Origin: Duganella sp. BJB476 | GTDB lineage: Bacteria; Pseudomonadota; Gammaproteobacteria; Burkholderiales; Burkholderiaceae_D | NCBI RefSeq assembly: GCF_003416895.1 | Contig: NZ_QVIO01000004.1 | Span: 310,001-374,000, forward strand | Direction: 5' to 3' | Length of the DNA stretch: 64,000 nt | In this document: positions 37,828 through 48,896 of the stretch, one piece after another | How positions within the stretch are numbered: position 1 is the stretch's first letter | Layout: each line of letters begins with the position of its first letter | Notes under the pieces: model-generated | The model's input: the letters and a program-made list of their open reading frames with translations, nothing else | What the model was told of the DNA's origin: nothing | Databases searched by the model: none | Position numbers and translations under genes: made by a program

Positions 37828-38214
37828 TCAAGCGGAGAGCGCGGCGTGCGGCGGCATGGTCTCGGCCGACAGGAACAGCCAGTCGTGGTTGGCCAGGCGG
37901 ACCGCCACGCCGTCGACTTCGAAGCGCCCCAGCAGGTTGGGCGTGAAGAACAGTTGCGGCCCGGTCTCGTAGCTGGCGCCGGCCAGCAGGATCAGCAGCC
38001 GGCTGCCGGCCGCCTCGATGGTCAGCGCCTGCTCGCCCAGGTGTGTCAGCTTGCCCCGGCCGGTTTGCATCAGCCCGCCCAGCGAGCGGCTGTAGACGAA
38101 GGCCAGCTGCATGCCATCGCGCTGCCAGTCCAGCAGGCGGTCCCAGGCGGCGGACGGCGGCATCGCGTCGTTGGTCGTCGGCAGGCCGGAATTACTGCTC
38201 ACCAAGGTGGACAT
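37828..38214 (-). CDS. Conserved hypothetical protein
   Basis: 128 residues beginning MSTLVSSNSGLPTTNDAMPPSAAWDRLLDWQRDGMQLAFVYSRSLGGLMQTGRGKL. It is soluble, rich in hydrophobic strands and without recognisable catalytic motifs; the late half (LLAGASYETGPQLFFTPNLLGRFEVDGVAVRLANHDWLFLSA) looks like a small beta barrel. I do not recognise the family. It lies 18 bases upstream of thiL on the same strand. Confidence 0.65.
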   Translation of the reverse strand: MSTLVSSNSGLPTTNDAMPPSAAWDRLLDWQRDGMQLAFVYSRSLGGLMQTGRGKLTHLGEQALTIEAAGSRLLILLAGASYETGPQLFFTPNLLGRFEVDGVAVRLANHDWLFLSAETMPPHAALSA

Positions 38215-38517
38215 GGCGCTTCTCCTGAAAAGAGGACTGGTTCAGCTTACCGCCGCCCCGGCCGCCCTCTCATTGGCAATTTCAATCAAATTTCATCACG
38301 CGATACAAAATAGTAATAGGTGCGGAAAATTGATTATGTTGAAGCTATTGATAGGTTAATGCCGCTAAAAACATCAAAAATTCGGTTAATGTTGCCTTGA
38401 ATCATAAATAATGCTGATATCTGTCATAGCTGTTGGTGAAAATACCTACTTAATTGAAAGAATTGGTCTGATAAAATCGGAAGCTTTCCGACAGTACAAA
38501 CAGGAAGGCCGCACAGC
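38215..38517. other. AT-rich intergenic region upstream of maeB
   Basis: No gene is seen. GGTTAATG occurs twice (38353-38360 and 38384-38391). TCGGAA (38477-38482) and TTCCGA (38486-38491) form a dyad around GCT just after TAAAAT (38472-38477), a candidate -10 box, so the dyad could be an operator at the maeB transcription start. AGGAAGG (38500-38506) lies before the maeB ATG. Confidence 0.45.
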
Positions 38518-40836
<2,319 letters not shown>

Positions 40837-40862
40837 GTCATCCGAGCCTGAGCGCGGCCCAA

Positions 40863-40892
40863 GGCCGGTCCGTCTGCCGGACCGGCCTTTTT
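40863..40892 (+). terminator. Intrinsic terminator after maeB
   Basis: GGCCGGTCCG (40863-40872) and CGGACCGGCC (40878-40887) are exact complements with a 5-base loop TCTGC, followed by TTTTT. Confidence 0.92.
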
Positions 40893-40941
40893 ATTGCCTG
40901 TGATTCAACTAATTCCGGTCATCACTGCCGCTGATGGTAAC

Positions 40942-41004
40942 AAGATGTAAGGGATGTAATGGATATAATTGGTGAGAAGTGGGACATAAGCGCTCTGTTA
41001 CAAT
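40942..41004 (+). promoter_or_regulatory. Candidate promoter region for gmd
   Basis: TACAAT (40999-41004) is a good -10 hexamer 43 bases before the gmd start. Upstream, GATGTAA occurs twice (40944-40950 and 40953-40959) followed by GATATAA, a short direct-repeat array that could be a regulator site. No clear -35 box. Confidence 0.35.
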
Positions 41005-41046
41005 AGCGGGTTGTAAAGTCACCCATGATTTGGATGGTCATTCACC

Positions 41047-42090
41047 ATGAATAAAACAAAAAAAGCCCTGATTACGGGCATTACCGGCCAGGACGGCGCT
41101 TATCTGGCGGAGCTGCTGCTGGAAAAAGGCTATGAAGTCACCGGCACCTATCGCCGCACCAGCTCGGTGAATTTCTGGCGTATCGAGGAACTGGGCATCC
41201 AGTCGCATCCGAATCTGAAGCTGGTCGAGTACGACCTGACCGACCTGGGCTCCAACATCCGCCTGCTGCAAAGCGCGCAGCCGGACGAGGTCTACAACCT
41301 GGCGGCGCAAAGCTTCGTCGGCGTGTCCTTCGAGCAGCCGGTCACCACTGCGGAAATCACCGGCATCGGCCCGGTCAACCTGCTGGAAGCGATCCGCATC
41401 GTCAATCCGAAGATCCGCTTCTACCAGGCGTCGACCTCGGAAATGTTCGGCAAGGTGCAGGCCGTGCCGCAGAAGGAAGACACCCCGTTCTACCCGCGCA
41501 GCCCGTACGGCGTGGCCAAGCTGTATGCCCACTGGATGACCGTGAACTACCGCGAATCCTATGGCATCTTCGGCTGCTCCGGCGTGCTGTTCAACCACGA
41601 ATCGCCACTGCGCGGCCGTGAGTTCGTCACCCGCAAGATCACCGACTCGGTGGCCAAGATCCACCTGGGCCAGCTCGACGTGCTGGAACTGGGCAACCTG
41701 GACGCCAAGCGCGACTGGGGCTACGCCAAGGAATACGTCGAAGGCATGTGGCGCATCCTGCAGGCCGACGAGCCGGACACCTATGTGCTGGCCACCAACC
41801 GTACCGAAACCGTGCGCGACTTCGTCAACATGGCGTTCAAGGCGGTCGACGTGGCGCTGGCGTGGAGCGGCGAAGCCGACCACGAAATCGGCACCTGCAA
41901 GAAAACCGGCAAGGTGCTGGTGCGCGTCAATCCCAAGTTCTACCGTCCGGCCGAGGTGGAGCTGCTGATCGGCGATCCGACCAAGGCTGAAAAGGAACTG
42001 GGCTGGAAGCCGCAGACCACGCTGGAGCAGCTGTGCCAGATGATGGTCGAGGCCGACCTGCGCCGCAACAAAGCCGGCTTCTCCTTCTAA
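41047..42090 (+). CDS. gmd: GDP-mannose 4,6-dehydratase
   Basis: 347 residues of the extended short-chain dehydrogenase fold. It converts GDP-mannose to GDP-4-keto-6-deoxymannose with bound NADP. Seen: ALITGITGQDGAYLAELLLEKGYEVTG, FYQASTSEMFGKV, the YxxxK in SPYGVAKLYAHW and FNHESPLRGREFVTRKI, all characteristic of Gmd. It opens a four-gene group with rmd and two glycosyltransferases. Confidence 0.96.
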   Translation: MNKTKKALITGITGQDGAYLAELLLEKGYEVTGTYRRTSSVNFWRIEELGIQSHPNLKLVEYDLTDLGSNIRLLQSAQPDEVYNLAAQSFVGVSFEQPVTTAEITGIGPVNLLEAIRIVNPKIRFYQASTSEMFGKVQAVPQKEDTPFYPRSPYGVAKLYAHWMTVNYRESYGIFGCSGVLFNHESPLRGREFVTRKITDSVAKIHLGQLDVLELGNLDAKRDWGYAKEYVEGMWRILQADEPDTYVLATNRTETVRDFVNMAFKAVDVALAWSGEADHEIGTCKKTGKVLVRVNPKFYRPAEVELLIGDPTKAEKELGWKPQTTLEQLCQMMVEADLRRNKAGFSF

Positions 42091-42097
42091 GGAGGCG

Positions 42098-43015
42098 ATG
42101 ATGGCTGCTGAAGGCATGGAGGGCGCCGGCAAGCGGGCCCTGATCACGGGGCTGTCCGGTTTCACCGGCCGCTATGTCGAGCAGGAGCTGCGCGCCGCCG
42201 GTTACGAGGTGTACGGCACCATCACGCCCGGCCACGCCGCCGGCGAGCGCCAGTTCGCCGTCGACCTCAACGACCGCGCCGGCCTGGCCGCCGTGGTGGC
42301 GCAGGTGCGGCCGGACGTGGTGGCTCACCTGGCCGCCATCGCCTTCGTCGGCCACGGCGACGTCGAGCAGATCTACCGCGTCAACGTGGCCGGCACCCGC
42401 AACCTGCTGGAAGCGCTGGCCGCCGCCGACCACCAGCCGTCGGCCGTGCTGCTGGCCTCCAGCGCCAATATCTACGGCAACACCGACGTCGGCGTGATCG
42501 GCGAGGACGTGCCGGCCGCGCCGGCCAACGATTACGCGGTCAGCAAGCTGGCCATGGAATACATGGCGCGCCTGTGGCAGGACAAGCTGCCGCTGATCGT
42601 GGTGCGTCCGTTTAACTACACCGGCGTCGGCCAGCACGAGAACTTCCTGCTGCCGAAGATCGTCGCCCACTTCCGCCGCCGGGCCGCCGACATCGAGCTG
42701 GGCAACCTGCACGTGTGGCGCGACTTTTCCGACGTGCGCATGGTGGCGAACAGCTACCGCCGCCTGCTGGCCGCCGGCCCCGCCGCCGGCCAGACCTTCA
42801 ACATCTGCTCCGGCCAGGCGTACTCGCTGGGCGAGGCGCTGGCCATGATGGCCGACATCGCCGGCTACCAGATCAACGTCCACGTCAACCCGGCCTTCGT
42901 GCGCGCCAATGAAGTGGTGCGCCTGGTCGGCGACAACCGCCGCCTGCAGGCCGCCACCGGCGCGCTGGCGACGGTGCCGCTGGCCGACACGCTGCGCTGG
43001 ATGTACACGGCGTGA
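42098..43015 (+). CDS. rmd: GDP-4-keto-6-deoxymannose reductase (probable Rmd)
   Basis: 305 residues, an extended SDR with RALITGLSGFTGRYVEQELRAAGYEV, ASSANIYGN, the YxxxK in NDYAVSKLAMEYM, and RPFNYTGVGQHENFLLPKI. It reduces the Gmd product to GDP-D-rhamnose; this family fits better than fucose synthase (Fcl), which also has epimerase activity. It starts 7 bases after gmd, and the following gene's GTG overlaps its stop (GTGA). The product identity is inferred from family and context. Confidence 0.87.
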   Translation: MMAAEGMEGAGKRALITGLSGFTGRYVEQELRAAGYEVYGTITPGHAAGERQFAVDLNDRAGLAAVVAQVRPDVVAHLAAIAFVGHGDVEQIYRVNVAGTRNLLEALAAADHQPSAVLLASSANIYGNTDVGVIGEDVPAAPANDYAVSKLAMEYMARLWQDKLPLIVVRPFNYTGVGQHENFLLPKIVAHFRRRAADIELGNLHVWRDFSDVRMVANSYRRLLAAGPAAGQTFNICSGQAYSLGEALAMMADIAGYQINVHVNPAFVRANEVVRLVGDNRRLQAATGALATVPLADTLRWMYTA

Positions 43016-44193
43016 GCGCGGTCCCGACCACGGCCGCGCGCGTGCTGCGCGTGGGCCTGTCCACCACCACCGCCGAACCGGCGCTGACCGGCGGCCGGCT
43101 CGACGGCATGGGCGTGTACAGCCGCGCGCTGCTCGAACACCTGCCGCAGGCCGGCGCCGAGGTGCTGCCGTTTTCCTTCCCGTCGCCGGTCACGGCCGAG
43201 CGCCTGACGGTGGGCCGGGCGCTGCCGCTGTCGTTCCCGCTGGCGTCGCTGGGCAACCTGCTGCTGCCGAAGTCGGTGCACATGAACGTCAGCCGCCTGG
43301 CGGGCCGCGACGCGCCGCCGCTGGACCTGTTCCACGCCACCGACTACCGCGTGGTGCGCATGGATTGCCCGGTGGTGGCGACCCTGCACGACGCCGTGCC
43401 GATCGCCCATCCGGAATGGTGCCGGCCGCGCCTGCGCGGCCTGAAGAACTGGCTGCAGATCCAGGCCGCGCGCCGCGCCCAGCACGTGATCACCGGTTCG
43501 CACTACTCGATCCGCGAGCTGGTCGAGCACTTCGGCGTCGACCAGCGCAAGATCAGCGTGGTGCACCACGGCGTGCGTCCCGAATGGTTCGAGGCGCCGG
43601 CGGCCGAGGCGCGCGACGCCACGCTGGCGCTGCACGGCCTCAACCCCGGCTACTTCCTGTTCGTCGGCACGCTGCAGCCGCGCAAGAACGTCGGCCGCCT
43701 GCTGGAAGCCTACCTGGCCCTGCCGCCGGTGCTGCGCGCCGCGCGCCAGCTGGTGATCGTCGGCGCGCCCGGCTGGCTGTGCGACGAGCTGGTGGCACAG
43801 ATCAAGGCCGCCGGCCAGCGCGGCGAAAACGTCATCTGGCTCAGCCGGCTGACCGACGACGCCCAGCTGCACCACCTGTACGCCGGCGCCGGCGCCTTCA
43901 TCTTCCCGTCGCTGCACGAGGGCTTCGGCCTGCCGCTGGTGGAAGCGTTCGCCAGCGGCGTGCCGGTGGCCACCTCCAACGCCACCTCGCTGCCGGAAGT
44001 GGCGCAGGGCGCGGCGCTGGAATTCGATCCGCTGTCGGTGCCGGAGATCACCGCCGCGATGACCACGCTGGCGCGCGACGACGCGCTGCGCCAGCGCTGC
44101 ATCGCCGCCGGCCACCGCCGCGCGCTCGAACTGACCTGGGAGGCCGCGGCGCGCCGTACCGTCGCCGTGTACCACCAAGCCTTATCTTACTGA
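43012..44193 (+). CDS. GT4-family glycosyltransferase
   Basis: 393 residues from a GTG at 43012. The GT-B fold of family 4 is visible: an N-terminal half with DLFHATDYRVV and VVATLHDAVPIAHPEW, ending with the C-terminal signature SLHEGFGLPLVEAFASGVPVATSNATSLPEV, where the EGFGLPLVEA Glu pair contacts the nucleotide sugar. YFLFVGTLQPRKNVGRLLEAYL is the usual interdomain block. Placed behind gmd/rmd, it probably transfers D-rhamnose or mannose; WbpY-like rhamnosyltransferases of Pseudomonas A-band LPS are the natural comparison. Confidence 0.88.
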   Translation: MSAVPTTAARVLRVGLSTTTAEPALTGGRLDGMGVYSRALLEHLPQAGAEVLPFSFPSPVTAERLTVGRALPLSFPLASLGNLLLPKSVHMNVSRLAGRDAPPLDLFHATDYRVVRMDCPVVATLHDAVPIAHPEWCRPRLRGLKNWLQIQAARRAQHVITGSHYSIRELVEHFGVDQRKISVVHHGVRPEWFEAPAAEARDATLALHGLNPGYFLFVGTLQPRKNVGRLLEAYLALPPVLRAARQLVIVGAPGWLCDELVAQIKAAGQRGENVIWLSRLTDDAQLHHLYAGAGAFIFPSLHEGFGLPLVEAFASGVPVATSNATSLPEVAQGAALEFDPLSVPEITAAMTTLARDDALRQRCIAAGHRRALELTWEAAARRTVAVYHQALSY

Positions 44194-44200
44194 AGCCGTC

Positions 44201-45325
44201 ATGCGCGTTCTCCATTTTTACAAAACCTATTACCCCGATTCCTGGGGCGGCATCGAGCAAGTGATACGCCAGATGTGCGTGAGCACCGGCCGCCTCGGCG
44301 TCACCAATGAAGTGCTGACCCTGACGCGCGACAGCGGCCCGGCCAGGATCGAGTTCGAAGGCCACACCGTGCACCGCATGCCGCTCGATTTCGAGATCGC
44401 CTCCACCGGCTTTTCGTTCGCGGCGATCCGCCAGCTGGCGCGCCTGGCGCGCGACGCCGACGTGATCCACTACCACTTCCCGTGGCCGTTCATGGACCTG
44501 GCGCACTTCATGGCGCGCATCGACAAGCCGAGCGTGGTGACCTACCACTCGGACATCGTGCGCCAGAAGAACCTGCTGCGTGTGTACGGCCCGCTCAAGC
44601 GTTGCTTCCTGCGCAGCGTCGACACCATCGTCGCCAGCTCGCCCAACTACCTGGCCTCGTCGTCGGTGCTCAAGCGCTTCGAGCACAAGACGCGCACCAT
44701 CACCTTCGGCCTGGACAAGGCGGTCTATCCGCAGCCGTCGGCCGAGCTCAAGGAACAGTGGCGCGCCCGCTGCGGCGAGCGCTTCTTCCTGTTCGTCGGC
44801 GTGCTGCGCTACTACAAGGGCCTGCACATCCTGCTCGACGCCATGGCCAACGTCGACTATCCGGTGGTGATCGTCGGCGCCGGCCCGATCGAGCGCGAGC
44901 TCAAGGAACACGCGCAGCGCCTCGGCCTGACGCATGTGATGTTCGTCGGCGCGGTGGCCGAGCTGGACAAGGTGGCGCTGCTGGAGCTGTGCTACGCGAT
45001 GGTGTTCCCGTCGCACCTGCGCTCGGAAGCGTTCGGCATCTCGCTGCTGGAAGGGGCGATGTACGGCAAGCCGATGATCTCCAGCGAGATCGGCACCGGC
45101 ACCACCTACATCAACATCGACAACGAGACCGGGCTGGTGGTGCCGCCCGACGATCCGCCGGCCTTCGGCGCCGCCATGCGCACGCTGTGGGAGCAGCCGG
45201 AGCGCGCCGCCGAGATGGGCCGCCGCGCCGAGGCGCGCTACTGGGAACTGTTCACCGCCGAAACCATGGCGCGCAACTACCACGCGCTGTACCGCGAACT
45301 GGCCGGCCGCCAGCGCGCGGCTTGA
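44201..45325 (+). CDS. GT4-family glycosyltransferase (WbpZ-like)
   Basis: 374 residues. MRVLHFYKTYYPDSWGGIEQVIRQM is the WbpZ/WecG-like opening of GT4 enzymes that start rhamnan or mannan chains. Further motifs: VIHYHFPWPFMDL, FFLFVGVLRYYKGLHILLDAM, and SLLEGAMYGKPMISSEIGTGTTYIN near the end, with SEAFGISLLEGA in place of the E-x7-E motif. It lies 7 bases after the first transferase. No lipid-linked exporter (Wzm/Wzt or Wzx) is in the window. Confidence 0.87.
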   Translation: MRVLHFYKTYYPDSWGGIEQVIRQMCVSTGRLGVTNEVLTLTRDSGPARIEFEGHTVHRMPLDFEIASTGFSFAAIRQLARLARDADVIHYHFPWPFMDLAHFMARIDKPSVVTYHSDIVRQKNLLRVYGPLKRCFLRSVDTIVASSPNYLASSSVLKRFEHKTRTITFGLDKAVYPQPSAELKEQWRARCGERFFLFVGVLRYYKGLHILLDAMANVDYPVVIVGAGPIERELKEHAQRLGLTHVMFVGAVAELDKVALLELCYAMVFPSHLRSEAFGISLLEGAMYGKPMISSEIGTGTTYINIDNETGLVVPPDDPPAFGAAMRTLWEQPERAAEMGRRAEARYWELFTAETMARNYHALYRELAGRQRAA

Positions 45326-45528
45326 TCTGGCGCAAGTGCGTCCCTGGCGGGCGCGGCTATCATGGCGGTCGAACTCCGCGCCCTGCCGATGGTCCTCATA
45401 GATGACGCTGCCAAGACGGCGCCACCCCCTGTGCGACGCAACGACGTCGTCCGGGCGGGAGTTCACCACCGCTGTCGCCACGCCGCAGGGTAGAATACCC
45501 GCCACCACCCTGAATCCCGGAGACCCGC

Positions 45529-46248
45529 GTGCGCTGCCTGGTTATTGAAGACGAAGCCGAAACCTCGAACTACATCTGCAAGGGGCTGCGCGAAGCGGGC
45601 TACCTGGTCAGCGCCTGCGACAACGGCCCGGACGGCCTCGACCTGGCGGCCGGCAACGACTGGGACATCATCATCCTCGACCGCATGCTGCCGGGCCGCA
45701 TCGACGGCCTGTCCATCGTCGACAGGCTGCGCGCGCTGGGCAAGCAGACCCCGGTCATCATCGTTTCCGCGCTGACCTCGATCGACGCCCGCGTCACCGG
45801 CCTGCGCGGCGGCGCCGACGATTACCTGTCCAAGCCGTTCGCCTTTTCCGAACTGCTGGCGCGCATCGAGGCGCTGCAGCGGCGCAGCGCGCCGGGCGCC
45901 GACAGCTCGCAGCTGCAGGTGGCGGACCTCAAGCTGGACCTGCGCACGCTGCGCGTCACGCGCGGCGCCAGGGTCATCACGCTGCAACCGCGCGAATACC
46001 GGCTGCTGGAATACCTGATGCGCAACGTCAACCAGGTGGTGACCCGCACCATGCTGCTCGAATCGGTGTGGGACTACCATTTCGATCCGCAGACCAATGT
46101 CATCGACGTCCAGATCAGCCGCCTGCGCGCCAAGGTCGACAAGGACTTCCCCGTCATGCTGATCCACACGCTGCGCGGCGTCGGCTACCGCATGGGCGCG
46201 GCCGCGCCGGAAGAGAGCGAGCCGCCGGCCGGGGGCCGGCCCGCTTGA
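45529..46248 (+). CDS. OmpR/PhoB-family response regulator
   Basis: 239 residues from a GTG at 45529 with CGGAGA upstream. A receiver domain (phospho-acceptor Asp51 in IIILDRMLPG) is followed by a winged-helix DNA-binding domain with LQPREYRLLEYLMRN, VWDYHFDPQTNVIDVQISRLRAKVD and TLRGVGYRM. The stop overlaps the TTG start of the sensor kinase, so the two form one unit. The 203 bases upstream contain no gene; TAGAAT at 45491-45496 is a possible -10. Confidence 0.93.
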   Translation: MRCLVIEDEAETSNYICKGLREAGYLVSACDNGPDGLDLAAGNDWDIIILDRMLPGRIDGLSIVDRLRALGKQTPVIIVSALTSIDARVTGLRGGADDYLSKPFAFSELLARIEALQRRSAPGADSSQLQVADLKLDLRTLRVTRGARVITLQPREYRLLEYLMRNVNQVVTRTMLLESVWDYHFDPQTNVIDVQISRLRAKVDKDFPVMLIHTLRGVGYRMGAAAPEESEPPAGGRPA

Positions 46249-47627
46249 TCACCCTGCGCGCCTCGACCGCCGCCCGGCTGGTGCTGGGCTACGGCCTGCT
46301 GGGCACGGCCTCCATCGTGCTGGTGTCGGCGGTGTTCTACCTCGGCACGGTGGGCGTGCTGGACCGGGATATCGACGGCCGCATCATTGCCCAGTCGGAC
46401 CGCCTGCTGGCGCATGCCACCGGCCAGGCGCGCGGCGCGCTGCTGGCCGAGGTGCGGCGCCTGCTGGACGACGGCATCGACAGCGACCTCGAAATCTTCC
46501 AGATGCTGGCGGCCGACGGCCAGCCGCTGGCCGGCAACCTGGGCGCCTGGCCGGCGGCCGCCGCGCGCAGCGACAGCAGCGACGGTCCCACCCTGCTCAG
46601 CACCGTGGTCACGCGCAGCGGCCGCCGGGCGCCGGCGCGGCTGTACCTGCGCCCGCTCGACGACGGCGGCGTGCTGATCGTCGGGCGCGACCTGAGCGAG
46701 CAGGAAGCGGTGCGCGCCGTGATCTGGCACGCGCTGCTGGCCGGCGCCGGCGTGTCGCTGCTGCTGACGCTGGCCGGCGCGCTGCTGTTCCGGCGCGTGG
46801 TGGAGCGGCGCCTGGGCGCGATCCGCCGCACCGCCGCCCACATCGAGGCGGGCGACCTCAGCTCGCGCATCGCGGTCAGCGGGCGCGACGAATTCGCGCT
46901 GCTGGGGCGCGACATCAACCGCATGCTGGACCGCATCGAGCTGCTGATGGACGGCATCCGCCACGTCTCGAACGCCATCGCGCACGACCTGCGCACGCCG
47001 CTGGGCCGCGTGCGCAGCAAGCTCGACGACGCGCTGCGGCACCAGGCCACGGTGCCGGGCCTGTCCTGCGCCGCGCACGACGCCATCGACGACATCGACG
47101 ACCTGATCCGGCTGTTCGAGCGCCTGCTGCAGATCGCCGAGGCCGAATCGGGCATGCGCAGCCGGCTGTTCGAGCGGCTCGACCTGGGCCACATCGCCAC
47201 CGACATCGGCGAAATGTACGAGGCCAGCGCCGAGGACGGCGGCGTGACGCTGACGGTGGACGCGCCCGAGCACCTGTACGTGGACGGCGACCGCAACCTG
47301 CTGGCCAGCGCCGTCGCCAGCCTGCTGGACAACGCCATCAAGTACGCCGGGCCGGGCCGGGCGATCCATGTGCGCGCCGGCCTGTTCCACGGCGGCCTGG
47401 CCTCGATCGCGGTGCACGACAACGGCCCCGGCATCCCGCAGGCCGAGCACGCCAAGGTGCGGCAGCGCTTCTACCGCCTGGACGACAGCCGCCACCTGCC
47501 GGGCAACGGCCTGGGGCTGGCCATCGTCAGCGCCACCGCGCTGGCGCACGGCGGCGAACTGCTGCTGGAGGACGGCGCGCCCGGCCTGGTGGCGCGCATC
47601 CTGCTGCCGCTGGCGCCGCCGTCCTGA
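46245..47627 (+). CDS. Sensor histidine kinase
   Basis: 460 residues from a TTG overlapping the regulator stop (TTGA); a later start is possible. Two membrane helices (about 15-37 and 160-182) flank a periplasmic domain of about 120 residues. HAMP, HisKA with His247 (SNAIAHDLRTPLGR) and a C-terminal ATPase domain with VHDNGPGIP and GNGLGLAIV follow. It should phosphorylate the partner regulator; the signal is unknown. The architecture is QseC/CusS-like. Confidence 0.92.
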   Translation: MITLRASTAARLVLGYGLLGTASIVLVSAVFYLGTVGVLDRDIDGRIIAQSDRLLAHATGQARGALLAEVRRLLDDGIDSDLEIFQMLAADGQPLAGNLGAWPAAAARSDSSDGPTLLSTVVTRSGRRAPARLYLRPLDDGGVLIVGRDLSEQEAVRAVIWHALLAGAGVSLLLTLAGALLFRRVVERRLGAIRRTAAHIEAGDLSSRIAVSGRDEFALLGRDINRMLDRIELLMDGIRHVSNAIAHDLRTPLGRVRSKLDDALRHQATVPGLSCAAHDAIDDIDDLIRLFERLLQIAEAESGMRSRLFERLDLGHIATDIGEMYEASAEDGGVTLTVDAPEHLYVDGDRNLLASAVASLLDNAIKYAGPGRAIHVRAGLFHGGLASIAVHDNGPGIPQAEHAKVRQRFYRLDDSRHLPGNGLGLAIVSATALAHGGELLLEDGAPGLVARILLPLAPPS

Positions 47628-47722
47628 CTGCTATCCGATCGGTAATGTAATCGCAAGCCTGCGGTAAGCCGGCGGCCGCTACCATGGAGGGTTACCTACT
47701 CAGGCTGGCCATTTCATTCTCC

Positions 47723-48886
47723 ATGCACGACTTAAGCGACATCGCCGACTGGCTCAAACACCATCCCGTCCATCCCGCCGCCCAGGCCGGCGACGAGCGG
47801 GTGGTGTCGTTCAGCACCAACGACTACCTGGCGCTGGCCCGGCATCCGCAGCTGGTGGCGGCCGCCGGGGACGGGCTGCGGCGCTACGGCGTGGGCAACA
47901 GCGAGTCGCGCCTGCACGGCGGCGACCTCGACATCTACCGCGCGCTGGAAGCGCGGCTCGGCGCCCTCAAGCACAAGGGCGACGCGGTGCTGTTCGTCAC
48001 CGGCTACATGGCCAATATCGGCGTGCTGTCGTCCATCGTCAAGGCGGCCGCGCTGGCGCGCCTGCACGGCTACCGCGCCCGCAAGCGCCACAAGTACGCC
48101 TACTACTCGGACGAGTACAACCACGTCAGCATCCGCGAAGGCATCCAGATGTCGGGCGCGCTGCGCTACAACTACCGCCACGGCGACATGAACCACCTGG
48201 AGTCGCTGCTGAAGGCCGGCGCGGCCGAGGGCAGCACGCCGCTCATCGTCAGCGACGGCGTGTTCGCCATGGAAGGCACGATCGCGCCGCTGCCGCAGCT
48301 GGTGGAGCTGGCCGAGCGCTACGGCGCGCTGCTGTACCTCGACGACGCCCACGCCACCGGCGTGCTGGGCGCCAACGGCGGCGGCACGTCCGAGCATTAC
48401 GGCTGTTACAGCCCGTGCATCATGCAGATGGGAACCCTGAGCAAGGCGCTGGGGGCGCTGGGTGGTTTTGTCGCCGTCGAGCGCGAGGTGGCCGACGTGA
48501 TCCGCCTGACCAGCTCGGCCTACGGCTACACCTGCCCGCCGCCGCCGGACCAGGCGGCCGCGGCGCTGGCGGGGCTCGACCTGTTGCGCGAGGAACCGCA
48601 ACGGCGCCAGCGCCTGTGGGACAACCAACGCTATTTCATCGAGCGGATGGCGCCGCTGGGCTACTCCATCCTGTCGACCCAGACGGCGATCCTGCCGGTG
48701 CTGGTCGGCGAGGCCGAGACTTGCCAGCGCTATGCGATCGCGCTGCGCAAGGAAGGCATCCATGTGGACGCGGTGCAGTTCCCGGCGGCGCCGGTGGGCC
48801 AGGCGCGGCTGCGCTTCATGATGAACGCCGGCCACACCCGCGCGCAGATCGACCACGTGGTCGGGGTGATGGCGCGCCTGGCTTGA
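47723..48886 (+). CDS. Alpha-oxoamine synthase family PLP enzyme (KBL/AONS-like)
   Basis: 387 residues from the ATG at 47723 (MHDLSDIADWLKHHP); a start at 47684 would add 13 residues and neither has a clear SD. The fold I PLP signature is strong: FSTNDYLALARHPQ, SRLHGGDLDIY, LFVTGYMANIGVLSS, DGVFAMEGTIAPLP, the LDDAHATGVLG Asp/His pair and MGTLSKALGALGGFV with the PLP lysine. This family condenses an amino acid with an acyl-CoA (BioF, Kbl, HemA, CqsA/LqsA). An extra basic loop LHGYRARKRHKYAYY is unusual. There are no biotin, threonine-degradation or heme genes nearby; neighbours are signalling genes. Function open. Confidence 0.83.
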   Translation: MHDLSDIADWLKHHPVHPAAQAGDERVVSFSTNDYLALARHPQLVAAAGDGLRRYGVGNSESRLHGGDLDIYRALEARLGALKHKGDAVLFVTGYMANIGVLSSIVKAAALARLHGYRARKRHKYAYYSDEYNHVSIREGIQMSGALRYNYRHGDMNHLESLLKAGAAEGSTPLIVSDGVFAMEGTIAPLPQLVELAERYGALLYLDDAHATGVLGANGGGTSEHYGCYSPCIMQMGTLSKALGALGGFVAVEREVADVIRLTSSAYGYTCPPPPDQAAAALAGLDLLREEPQRRQRLWDNQRYFIERMAPLGYSILSTQTAILPVLVGEAETCQRYAIALRKEGIHVDAVQFPAAPVGQARLRFMMNAGHTRAQIDHVVGVMARLA

Positions 48887-48896
48887 GCCGCCAGCG

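Noticed and set aside
47684..48886. Calling the alpha-oxoamine synthase BioF, or the quorum-sensing enzyme JqsA
   Set aside because: Motifs fit the whole family; no neighbouring gene fixes the substrate, so no specific symbol is given.
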